The translations under genes and the position numbers were made by a program. Positions 26,271-33,448 of a stretch of DNA of 34,850 nt are shown in pieces (position 1 is the first letter of the stretch; every line of letters begins with the position of its first letter). The notes under the pieces are model-generated. The model had not been told where the DNA came from, did not search any database, and was given only the letters and a program-made list of their open reading frames with translations. The DNA is from a virus, in IMG/VR virus record IMGVR_UViG_3300027917_000104, positions 1 through 34,850 of that record; one strand, 5' to 3'.

Positions 26271-27551
26271 TTATTTAGTTGCTAACTCTTGTACTGTAGG
26301 ATCAAATAGCATCTTCTGGAACTTTTGTTTGTTACCATTCAAGATCTTCTTTACAATATGATACTTAAGATCATCTGTAAATACTTCATCATCCTTTACA
26401 AGATATGTAATACGCTGAATAATTTCAGGCGTGATTGGGTTCTTCTCTGCATACAATACAGTGTAGTTAATGAAACGTGTAGTTAAGATACTAGCAATAT
26501 CTGCTCTGTAATCTGTAGCTGCAGTTCCGCCATTACAAATTGCGCTCATGAGATTGTCCCTTACCGTCTTATCATCTTTACCAAGTAGCATTTCTTTTGG
26601 TGTAATGAGTTTATCTAAACGGTTGTTAATAAACGTGGTGAATAGAGTTGCTACTTCCCCGCCTACTGAACCTTCACCTACCATCTGAATCATAGGCAGT
26701 GAGTCTTCAAACTTTGGAATAGAACTAATACAGTTAAAGAATGTAGTAATAGATCTTGGATTCACGCGTGAGTTTACAATCTCTGGGTGCATCAAAACAA
26801 AGTTGATACATCTACCATCAATAGATTCTTTCTCTGCCCACTCTGCCCAACGTTCATGGTTCCACTTCATAACAACAGAAACAAATCTAGTTCTTTGTGC
26901 TACGTCAATAGCATTAACTAGATACTCTCCATCATCTGGATTAGCTGTCAATAAGATGTGCCAATCTTTAGGAAGCTTCCAAGAGATATACTCTTGTCTA
27001 TCTACTAGTTCCATAACGGCTTGAATGAATCTGATATCAGCACGGTTCCAGTCATCTAGAATAAGAATACCTCCACCAACTTTATCTGCTATCCATTCAG
27101 GTGGACAATAAGACATTCTTTTCTGACCAGTAAAAGTATAACCTTGTTTACTATACTGATCAATAGCATTCTCATCTATCCATAAACATTCACCTTCACC
27201 CTCTACAGTTTCAACAACTTTCTTAAGAACTTCTTTACCGTTAGGTAGAGTTATCTTTTTCATTACTTCTTTTTGTGTAGGTGCAGCACCTTCTTTACAC
27301 ATTTGAAACTGTCTAATAGGGAAACCTACTAAGTCACCAAGCTCCTCAATCTGAGCAAGATTTAATTTTACAAGATTCAATTTGTTTTCTTCCGCAATTT
27401 GTAGCGCAACACTAGTCTTACCCAAACCAGATTCACCAATAATTTCTGTAGCTACTGGTTTCTTACCTGCTTTTTGTATGTGTCTGTTATTGTCAATAAT
27501 GTGTTGCAGAAAGTTTTTCATTTCTGCTGAGTCTAAGCTTACTTGATTCAT
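26271..27551 (-). CDS. MoxR-type AAA+ ATPase
   Basis: This is a 426-residue single-domain AAA+ ATPase. Walker A is GESGLGKT at 39-46, Walker B is ILILDDWNRA at 162-171, the sensor-1 region is TANPDD at 202-207 and a likely arginine finger lies in AQRTRF at 218-223. The Asp-Asp-Trp-Asn Walker B variant and the 'mELVDrqe' strand after it fit the MoxR/AAA_5 group, whose members act as chaperone-like remodelers paired with von Willebrand factor A proteins. The partner is adjacent: the VWA/HExxH gene ends 6 bases before this one starts, so they form an operon pair. An insert of about 60 residues (about 90-150) between Walker A and B is longer than usual. The biological target is unknown. Confidence 0.9.
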   Translation of the reverse strand: MNQVSLDSAEMKNFLQHIIDNNRHIQKAGKKPVATEIIGESGLGKTSVALQIAEENKLNLVKLNLAQIEELGDLVGFPIRQFQMCKEGAAPTQKEVMKKITLPNGKEVLKKVVETVEGEGECLWIDENAIDQYSKQGYTFTGQKRMSYCPPEWIADKVGGGILILDDWNRADIRFIQAVMELVDRQEYISWKLPKDWHILLTANPDDGEYLVNAIDVAQRTRFVSVVMKWNHERWAEWAEKESIDGRCINFVLMHPEIVNSRVNPRSITTFFNCISSIPKFEDSLPMIQMVGEGSVGGEVATLFTTFINNRLDKLITPKEMLLGKDDKTVRDNLMSAICNGGTAATDYRADIASILTTRFINYTVLYAEKNPITPEIIQRITYLVKDDEVFTDDLKYHIVKKILNGNKQKFQKMLFDPTVQELATK

Positions 27552-27557
27552 CTTATT

Positions 27558-28751
27558 TTATAATTCTAATTTAATTACTTGTCCAGGGAGTTCCTCATAC
27601 GCATCCCCTCTTGATGATAATACCCATAGGATATTACCTTTTGCTCCTTCTGGTGCAGAACATTCACCATCAGTAAAGTAGAATAAACAACTGTATTCTT
27701 TCTGATGCTCATTATAATAATCTATAACAGGCTGAAAGTCAGTGCCTCCTCTACCGTGTATCTCTAAATCTTTCTTAGGATCAAACTTTCCTATGTAAGA
27801 TATAGCAGTATCACATTCTATAATAGTAACATCTGCACCGGTCTTCTTCATGTGATAAAGTTCATTTAGAAACTCTTTCAATTCATTAGTACTCACGGAG
27901 CCTGATGTATCTATGGCTGCTAGTATGTGCTTGTGTCTTCTAATCTTAAGACCAGGGTTTTCAGGTAACCTTTTATTGTATTTACGTCTAGACTTCTTTG
28001 TATAAGTCTTAACTGATTTACCTGCAAACCTGCGCATATAACCTTTCCAATCAAACTTAGGTGGGTCAATTTGTTTTAGACGTTCTAAAAGTTCTTCAAA
28101 CTCACCTGGTATTACACCTCTGCTTTTCTGTACTTGATCAGCAACTTGCTCTACTATATGTTTAGTTTGTGATTCTATTAGTTTTTTAGTAGCCTCATCT
28201 AACTGTTCTATTTCCTCCCAGTCATGATCAGGGATATTAATCTTCTGACCATTAGGAAGTTCACATTCAGACTCACCATTACTAATAGCATTCATTATGC
28301 ATTGCATAGTTTCTTCCTGCTCTTGTGCTAACTCCATTAACTTATCATAGTAATAGCGCGTACCTTTACGCTCTTCTAATTCAAGTTCTGGAAAAGTATC
28401 CAAGAACATTCCGTCTTCAGGCAGCATGGATCTCTCAATGTATTGATTGATTTCAAGATCCATAGCAATGTTTAGTACTTTCTTGTTTGCATACTTAGTA
28501 AAGTTTACAAGATGAAAGAAACCTATATGCAATAACTCATGTTTAAGAACACCTACTTTTTGTTCCATAGGTAAAGATTCCCAGAAGTCTGGATTAATTG
28601 CCAGCTCATAGTTAATCTTATTTAATCTAACGCCTGCTGTTGGAAGCTTGTTAGACCATATCTTGTTCAAAGACATCAGGAGTAAACCGTAGAACGGCTC
28701 CTTTAACATGAGTTCTTTAGACGCTTTAGCTAAAGATTCTACGTTTGTCAT
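27558..28751 (-). CDS. VWA-domain protein with N-terminal HExxH (DUF2201-type)
   Basis: This 397-residue protein combines an N-terminal metallopeptidase-like domain, HELLH at 71-75 followed by IGFFH (His80), with a C-terminal von Willebrand factor A domain. The VWA metal-ion-dependent adhesion site is visible as DTSGS at 281-285, GGTDF at 336-340 and FTDGE near the C-terminus. A basic linker (about 240-273) joins the two. This layout is that of the DUF2201/putative metallopeptidase family found beside MoxR ATPases, and the MoxR-type gene follows 6 bases downstream. Its start overlaps the upstream gene stop by 4 bases (ATGA). The pair probably remodels or inactivates a protein complex in an ATP- and metal-dependent way; the substrate and any proteolysis are not shown by sequence. 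Confidence 0.9.
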   Translation of the reverse strand: MTNVESLAKASKELMLKEPFYGLLLMSLNKIWSNKLPTAGVRLNKINYELAINPDFWESLPMEQKVGVLKHELLHIGFFHLVNFTKYANKKVLNIAMDLEINQYIERSMLPEDGMFLDTFPELELEERKGTRYYYDKLMELAQEQEETMQCIMNAISNGESECELPNGQKINIPDHDWEEIEQLDEATKKLIESQTKHIVEQVADQVQKSRGVIPGEFEELLERLKQIDPPKFDWKGYMRRFAGKSVKTYTKKSRRKYNKRLPENPGLKIRRHKHILAAIDTSGSVSTNELKEFLNELYHMKKTGADVTIIECDTAISYIGKFDPKKDLEIHGRGGTDFQPVIDYYNEHQKEYSCLFYFTDGECSAPEGAKGNILWVLSSRGDAYEELPGQVIKLEL

Positions 28752-29146
28752 TCTTCATTTTTTAATTTAATTTTCATATCAATACTCTCTATAAAATTGT
28801 AACCAAATCCTAAGCATTGATCTGTAAGAAACTTACTAAACTGATTTAAAAACAGTTCCATATTTTCTGTACTATACTTATTTATAAGGATAGCATCAAA
28901 GATCTGTTTAAAAGACAAGTTTAAATTCTTACTAGTCTTTGATATTTTTTGTACAAAAGCTAGAGCAAGTGGAGCATGTTCTTCCCATAAAGGAAGCTTT
29001 GCTTTACTAAACTTATAAGCAATTAATACAGCAGCCGGGTTATCCTTAACATCATTATTAATAATTGTCAAAGCTACCACCTGATCTTCTACAGTTGAGT
29101 CCATCATTTTAATTAAGTTCTCTAACTTATCTTCTGTTATAATCAT
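28748..29146 (-). CDS. 132-aa helical protein of unknown function
   Basis: A small, predominantly alpha-helical protein with no recognisable motif: an acidic N-terminus (MIITEDKLENLIKMM), a hydrophobic middle (PLALAFVQKI, FKQIFDAILI) and a basic C-terminus (KIKLKNEE). It overlaps both neighbours: its ATG shares the A of a TAATG with the upstream gene, and its stop overlaps the VWA gene start as ATGA. Such tight coupling suggests an accessory subunit of the MoxR/VWA pair, but this is inference from position only. Confidence 0.78.
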   Translation of the reverse strand: MIITEDKLENLIKMMDSTVEDQVVALTIINNDVKDNPAAVLIAYKFSKAKLPLWEEHAPLALAFVQKISKTSKNLNLSFKQIFDAILINKYSTENMELFLNQFSKFLTDQCLGFGYNFIESIDMKIKLKNEE

Positions 29147-29493
29147 TAGTCTTCTAATTTTTGAGTTCTAATCATCCATTCAGGCGGATGTGCAGAATTG
29201 ATATTATCTATCCATTCTTTTGCTGTTGGTATATAACCATAGCAATCTTCTTTTACATGTTGTTCTCCAATATATCTTACATATACCTCTTTACCATCAC
29301 AGTTGGTAATTGTCATACCAAATCTTTTCTCACATTCAAAGATACCTTCACTGTGATGTCTAAAAATTCTGTGTTTGCTATGTCCATACCAGGCTTTAGT
29401 TTCATCAAACCATCTATGAATATCTATATAATCCATTGCTGAACCACCAAACTTTTTAGCTGAGGATTTTGCATGTTGCCAAGGATGTGCCAT
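29146..29493 (-). CDS. DUF6915-like small protein
   Basis: This 115-residue, His- and Trp-rich protein contains HPWQHAKSSAKKFGG (3-17), DYIDIHRWFDETKAW, HRIFRHHSEGIF (about 42-53), RFGMTITN, VYVRYIGEQHVKEDC, PTAKEWID and a final PPEWM. I recognise this sequence of blocks as the DUF6915 family of phage and bacterial proteins with no known function; the dense conserved histidines could bind a metal. It is joined to both neighbours by TAATG junctions with a 1-base overlap. Placement is between a DUF6878-like gene and the VWA operon. The family call is from memory of its pattern and no enzymatic role is claimed. Confidence 0.83.
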   Translation of the reverse strand: MAHPWQHAKSSAKKFGGSAMDYIDIHRWFDETKAWYGHSKHRIFRHHSEGIFECEKRFGMTITNCDGKEVYVRYIGEQHVKEDCYGYIPTAKEWIDNINSAHPPEWMIRTQKLED

Positions 29494-29903
29494 TAGTCTA
29501 CTAATTCTTCTTTAAATGAACCTTCATGACCGTAGTATTCTGTCTGTGTATAGTAAGTGTTATTATCTATTATATAACTTAGATCTGATAATCTTAAAGC
29601 TATATAACCATAACCACCATCATTATTCCACCAGTCTTCTATATTATTAAGCTTGTCATAAAATAAATCTTCTAGAATTTCTTTTAGACCCGGTACGCAA
29701 TTATCTATATTTATATGTTCACAAGTCTGTGTTCCGTTATCAAGAGAACCTTCTTCAAAATGTGGCTCATAATCATCACCTAGATAACTATACTCTTCTA
29801 TTGCTCCAGAGTCACCTCCTCCACAATAATAAGCTACTACATATTCACATCCAGCGTCTTGTAAACTAACCTTTACTTTTAATAAATCATCTGTCTTACT
29901 CAT
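29493..29903 (-). CDS. DUF6878-like small acidic protein
   Basis: This 136-residue strongly acidic protein has an N-terminal YVVAYYCGGGDSGAIEEYSY block (21-40). This resembles the 'GSGDSGxIE' signature of the DUF6878 family, here with GGGDSGAIE. A tyrosine-rich C-terminal part with WWNNDGGYGYIAL and YTQTEYYGHEG follows; the 'YG..G' ending is also family-like. The function is unknown. It starts 5 bases after the GIY-YIG-like gene and ends in a TAATG overlap with the DUF6915-like gene. The leader (AAATTTAAACGTT) is A/T-rich with no Shine-Dalgarno sequence. Confidence 0.83.
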   Translation of the reverse strand: MSKTDDLLKVKVSLQDAGCEYVVAYYCGGGDSGAIEEYSYLGDDYEPHFEEGSLDNGTQTCEHINIDNCVPGLKEILEDLFYDKLNNIEDWWNNDGGYGYIALRLSDLSYIIDNNTYYTQTEYYGHEGSFKEELVD

Positions 29904-29908
29904 AACGT

Positions 29909-30334
29909 TTAAATTTGTTTATAAAATCTGCCAAGTATGTTGGCGTTTAAATACTCTTCTTTTTCTAGAACCTCTCTTACAAACTGGTATTTAGTTTCTT
30001 GATATGTTAACTCTGCTTTAGAATAACATATTTGTATCATATACCTTTTAATAGGGACTCCTGCTTTATGTGCATCCTGAAGAACTTTATTACTACTGTA
30101 ATAGTTTTCATAACTAGTTTTAGTAACCAGCTCATATTTTTTGGCCCGCTTATCTGTCATAGCAGCTAAAGCTTTTTTACCAAACTTCTTTTTTCTTACT
30201 GAATAAAAGTTCTTCTTACCAATATACCTAACAGATTTACCGTCAATGATTGCTTCCATTTCATATACAAATCCTACTGCACCTTCAGGAATCATATCAT
30301 CTGTAAACTGTTGTGCTTTATATAACCAACTCAT
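29909..30334 (-). CDS. GIY-YIG-like nuclease (Seg-like)
   Basis: I choose the ATG at 30334, giving 141 residues, because it overlaps the primase stop as ATGA; the frame stays open 30 codons further upstream, but only within primase coding sequence. From this Met, GFVYE (21-25) and RYIG (36-39) form the GIY-YIG core, followed by KKNFYSVRKKK, YYSSNKVL (78-85), a Glu-rich helix with candidate catalytic Glu113 (AELTYQETKYQF), and YLNANILGRFY (128-138). The same order occurs in T4 Seg-like and other small phage GIY-YIG endonucleases. It may cut branched DNA or act as a free-standing homing enzyme. It sits inside the replication operon between primase and small orphans. The catalytic metal ligand assignment is tentative. 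Confidence 0.8.
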   Translation of the reverse strand: MSWLYKAQQFTDDMIPEGAVGFVYEMEAIIDGKSVRYIGKKNFYSVRKKKFGKKALAAMTDKRAKKYELVTKTSYENYYSSNKVLQDAHKAGVPIKRYMIQICYSKAELTYQETKYQFVREVLEKEEYLNANILGRFYKQI

Positions 30335-31323
30335 GGTAGTTCTTTTATTGTACCTGTCAAAGCTTTGGTAAGTACTGGATAAACTGCAATGCGTGTGTTT
30401 GCTATACCGTGAGCCTCTATACAATCCGCTAGATCTTTTTCTAACTTAAGGTGTGCTCCAGGAATATCAAACAACTCTTTGTATGAGATCATGGCCCTAA
30501 GACCCGCTTCATCATTATCAAATAGTGTACATACAGCTTCATACTTTTCTTTAATGGTATCTATTACTGACATAGGCAGCTTGCTATTCTCACTGTCTGG
30601 TGCAATAGCTTCTGCATTTACAAACCCTAACTTCTTAAAAGCCATAAGATCTTTTAAAGAACTGCATATAACTAGGTAGGGCTTATCAAATTTAAGCTGA
30701 TCATAACCTTGTGTATAGTTGCATACTTTAAAGAACTTAAAGTCTGTTGAAGTGGGTTGATATATTTTATATAGTGTTCCGTCTTTTTTGAAGTATCCAT
30801 AAATTCTGACACCTCTGATTGTAACCTTCTTATTAACGCCTTCCTTACTCATAGTAAACTCTGATAAAGGGGACACGTTATACTCCTCCAGAAGCTTAGA
30901 TGATATTTTATATCTCATCCAATACTTCTTATCAATCTCTGTCCAGTTTCTAATCTTAAATGAATCAATCTGATACCGTGCTCTTTCTTCATAGATAGTT
31001 ACAGGATACTTACCATTAGATAGTATGTAATCATTGTAATCATTTATGATCTTCTGAGCAGCCTCCCAACGTTTACTATAACCAAAGAGTTCTTTAACAA
31101 GAGTTAAGGCATCACCACCTTTACCTGCTGAGAAATCTTTAAACATATACTTGTTATCTCTAAAGAAGATAAACATAGAAGGTTTAGAATCATCCGGATT
31201 AAATACTGATTTCAGTTTTACATCTTGTCCGTTTAGAGTTTCAGGTAGAGTTAAATAGTATTGAAAAGGCCACGCAGCTGGCACCTCTTCCAAAGTGGAA
31301 ACTATAGATGTTGTTTGTATCAT
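30331..31323 (-). CDS. DnaG-like Toprim primase lacking zinc-finger cysteines
   Basis: This is a 330-residue primase-like protein. Its N-terminus keeps the shape of a CHC2 zinc-finger region (FNPDDSKPSMFIFF at 41-54, YMFKDFSAGKGGDALTLV at 59-76) without the Cys/His ligands. The Toprim domain follows at about 215-300: CSSLKD at 220-225 at the position of the usual catalytic Glu motif, FDNDEAG at 268-274 with its metal-binding Asp residues, and KDLAD at 296-300. It would lay down primers for the family B polymerase and probably cooperates with the DnaB-type helicase encoded 2.1 kb upstream. It follows a terminator hairpin after the SSB-like gene, and its stop overlaps the next ATG. The role is well supported; activity depends on how the altered Toprim motif works. 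Confidence 0.87.
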   Translation of the reverse strand: MIQTTSIVSTLEEVPAAWPFQYYLTLPETLNGQDVKLKSVFNPDDSKPSMFIFFRDNKYMFKDFSAGKGGDALTLVKELFGYSKRWEAAQKIINDYNDYILSNGKYPVTIYEERARYQIDSFKIRNWTEIDKKYWMRYKISSKLLEEYNVSPLSEFTMSKEGVNKKVTIRGVRIYGYFKKDGTLYKIYQPTSTDFKFFKVCNYTQGYDQLKFDKPYLVICSSLKDLMAFKKLGFVNAEAIAPDSENSKLPMSVIDTIKEKYEAVCTLFDNDEAGLRAMISYKELFDIPGAHLKLEKDLADCIEAHGIANTRIAVYPVLTKALTGTIKELP

Positions 31324-31346
31324 AGTTAATAATTTGTGTAATAAAA

Positions 31347-31367
31347 AAGGGGACTTACAGCCCCCTT
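31347..31367 (-). terminator. Intrinsic terminator between SSB-like and primase genes
   Basis: AAGGGG pairs with CCCCTT around a 9-nt loop, and on the minus strand the stem runs into six T residues and then ATTAC. It lies 24 bases beyond the SSB-like stop. This placement would let the abundant SSB-like message end here while a minority of transcripts continue into primase. Confidence 0.78.
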
Positions 31368-31390
31368 AATTTACTACAGGTTTTTAAATA

Positions 31391-32095
31391 CTACAAATCA
31401 AAGTCTGTATTATTGTTTACATCAAAAGGCATTTCTTCTGCTGATACGTCATCACCAAATCCTGTTACCTCTTTAGGTTCAAGTTTAATAAAATGCTCAC
31501 CTGAATTAAAGCTGATAAGTCTAGAAGGCTTAGCTTCTTCTGCCTCAATGTTTACAAGACCCTTTGCTGTAAGCTTAGGAAAGTATAGGTCATATCCTGT
31601 ATAACCATTCTTCTTTTCATATTCTTTACCAGCAACAGTCATCTTAAACCACTTACCTTTGTAAACATCTGATTCATTAAAACCATCTATGAAGTCTTCA
31701 ATAGTCTTGTACTTATTGTCAACACTTTCATACCAGTCATATCTATTAGCAGCCATACAAACTTTTCTAATAGCTTTAGCAATTTCCATATCTCTAGAAA
31801 TTTCTACACCACTAGGAGTCTTGCCGTCTCTGTAATAGTATCTGTTAGTTTTAATCTCACCAATCTGTCCCTCATGTCTACCTTTAGACTCATCATTATC
31901 TATATAGAAACCTTCAAATCCTTCAATAGGTTTTGTTTCTACATTAAGCATTAGATAATAACCTGCATCAGCTTCCATAAAAGAAAATCTTTTTAAGCTA
32001 ACGCTGTTAATCTTTAACACATGTTCTCCTGGTTGAATGAGTTTAGGTAATCCACCTCCGGTGCTTTCTCCGCCCGCATCTTTTGTACTAATCAT
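31391..32095 (-). CDS. Single-stranded DNA-binding-like protein
   Basis: This 234-residue protein has a Gly-rich N-terminus (GGESTGGG), then LIQPGEHVLKINSVSL (20-35), YYLMLNVET and GRHEGQIGEIKTNRYYYRDG, consistent with a beta-barrel of the OB type. The C-terminus ends in an acidic stretch with a final hydrophobic pair (EEMPFDVNNNTDFDL), as SSB tails do for partner recruitment. Crass-like phages usually encode such an SSB next to a Sak4-type ATPase, and here that gene lies 15 bases upstream. It should coat single-stranded DNA during replication and recombination. The stop is TAG. The OB fold was not computed; the assignment rests on tail, context and recalled similarity. Confidence 0.75.
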   Translation of the reverse strand: MISTKDAGGESTGGGLPKLIQPGEHVLKINSVSLKRFSFMEADAGYYLMLNVETKPIEGFEGFYIDNDESKGRHEGQIGEIKTNRYYYRDGKTPSGVEISRDMEIAKAIRKVCMAANRYDWYESVDNKYKTIEDFIDGFNESDVYKGKWFKMTVAGKEYEKKNGYTGYDLYFPKLTAKGLVNIEAEEAKPSRLISFNSGEHFIKLEPKEVTGFGDDVSAEEMPFDVNNNTDFDL

Positions 32096-32110
32096 TTTTT
32101 ACTTTTTTTA

Positions 32111-32887
32111 TTAATCAATATAAACTTTATCCCATGAAGTAACTAAACCATTATCAGTCATTTCTGAAATGATTACTTCTTTATTTCTTAAATGGTCTGG
32201 TCTTGCTCCGCAAACAATAGAATCATTAGTTGCAAAACTAAGAATATTTTGGTTACCTTTTCTATATAGATAGCCAATAGCATCTGATTGAGATGTGATT
32301 ATTCTTTTCATTTTACCTGTAAGATCTAAGTCTCCAGAGGTAAACTCACCACCGGACTTTTCTAAAAGAACATCTTTAATATGTCCTACAAGAATGATTC
32401 TTGGTGCTAGAGTTTTAACATATTCTATAATCTTGGTCATAGCTTCTCTTAGATAAGAGTAACCTGCACCGTTAGGTAGATTAAGAATATTACCATACTG
32501 AGCTTTACCACTGTCTCTTGCTAAGCTACCATCAGGAGCTTGCTTAAACCAGCTTTTACCCATTGCCTTTTTAGAATAAAGAATTTCTGCATAAGGAATA
32601 CAGATATCTTCTAAAGCAGTTATTGTGTCAAGTGCAATATACTTGTAAGGATTACCAGCTTTCTTGATCTCCTCACCAATTGCTTTGATATCCTCAACAC
32701 AAGTTGCTTTAATTTTCAAAGCGTCTACGTAATCTGTACCACCTTCTAAATCTATGATCAAACAGTTATCAAGATCTGCAAGTAATGCAGTCTTACCAAC
32801 CTTTGGTTTAGAAAAGATAATAAGATTCTTAGGGCTTTGCGTTTCAGCTTTTACCTTTTTCATAGGTAATTTAATTTCTGACATCAT
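32111..32887 (-). CDS. Sak4-type RecA-like ATPase
   Basis: This 258-residue single-domain RecA-fold ATPase has Walker A FSKPKVGKT at 25-33, an LIIDLEGG strand at 43-50 and Walker B YIALDT at 83-88. A VGHIKD block later in the protein matches the 'liGH.k' motif of phage Sak4/AAA_24 proteins. Sak4 proteins promote single-strand annealing with a cognate SSB; the SSB-like gene follows directly. The start may be the ATG at 32887 or the next codon, also ATG, at 32884; both overlap the stop of the preceding gene (ATGATGA). The family is well supported; the annealing function follows from family knowledge. Confidence 0.88.
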   Translation of the reverse strand: MMSEIKLPMKKVKAETQSPKNLIIFSKPKVGKTALLADLDNCLIIDLEGGTDYVDALKIKATCVEDIKAIGEEIKKAGNPYKYIALDTITALEDICIPYAEILYSKKAMGKSWFKQAPDGSLARDSGKAQYGNILNLPNGAGYSYLREAMTKIIEYVKTLAPRIILVGHIKDVLLEKSGGEFTSGDLDLTGKMKRIITSQSDAIGYLYRKGNQNILSFATNDSIVCGARPDHLRNKEVIISEMTDNGLVTSWDKVYID

Positions 32888-33438
32888 TTGAAATTTTTGG
32901 TTATTAATTCATTTAACCACTTCTTGTGGCTTACAGGTTTTTTCCACTGTATAGCTGCAAAATCTCTTAGTGTCATAGAATCATATGGAACATCCGCGCT
33001 TACATCTACAAAATCTTCAAACATTTCTGTCTGTTTATTAGACTCCACACTTTTGTGTAATTCTTCTACATCTATAAGTTCATCTACAGGAATTAAATAC
33101 CTAACGTCACCAGTAGTAGGATGAGGTTCAGAAGCTTCATACTCTGTTTCATAATGTGGATTAAACACCCACTTATAAAGTTTTCTTTCTGGATCTTCTG
33201 GTTCATAATCTCTACTACAAAATTCTGTATAGATATCTTGTTCACCATACATTTCTTTTGGATAGAAACCTATAATTAATTCTCCATTATGTTTATACGC
33301 CATGCGGGGAATAAACTTTGGATTAGTAACACCTTCTTTTTCAAACAACGGCTTATGCTTCTCCATTAGAAAAATTACTTTTTCTCTTTTAGAGGGAGCG
33401 TTTTTGTCTTCATTATTACTTACTGTACTAATTGCCAT
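32884..33438 (-). CDS. Conserved 184-aa protein of unknown function
   Basis: This is a hydrophilic 184-residue protein. It has FIPRMAYKHNGELIIGFYPKEM (about 42-63, shown in part here) and WVFNPHYE, then a C-terminal block VPYDSMTLRDFAAIQWKKP (about 149-167) and SHKKWLNELI. The last block recurs in Bacteroidota phage proteins near Sak4 genes, with no function assigned. It lies 10 bases after the helicase gene and overlaps the Sak4-type start, so the three are co-translated or coupled. The conserved C-terminal peptide may bind a replication partner; that is inference only. Confidence 0.82.
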   Translation of the reverse strand: MAISTVSNNEDKNAPSKREKVIFLMEKHKPLFEKEGVTNPKFIPRMAYKHNGELIIGFYPKEMYGEQDIYTEFCSRDYEPEDPERKLYKWVFNPHYETEYEASEPHPTTGDVRYLIPVDELIDVEELHKSVESNKQTEMFEDFVDVSADVPYDSMTLRDFAAIQWKKPVSHKKWLNELITKNFK

Positions 33439-33448
33439 TATTAAAAAT

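Noticed and set aside
30335-30424. 30-residue N-terminal extension of the GIY-YIG-like protein
   Set aside because: The extension lies entirely inside primase coding sequence, looks like a frame shadow (Ser/Thr/His-rich), and the ATG overlapping the primase stop fits the operon's usual coupling.
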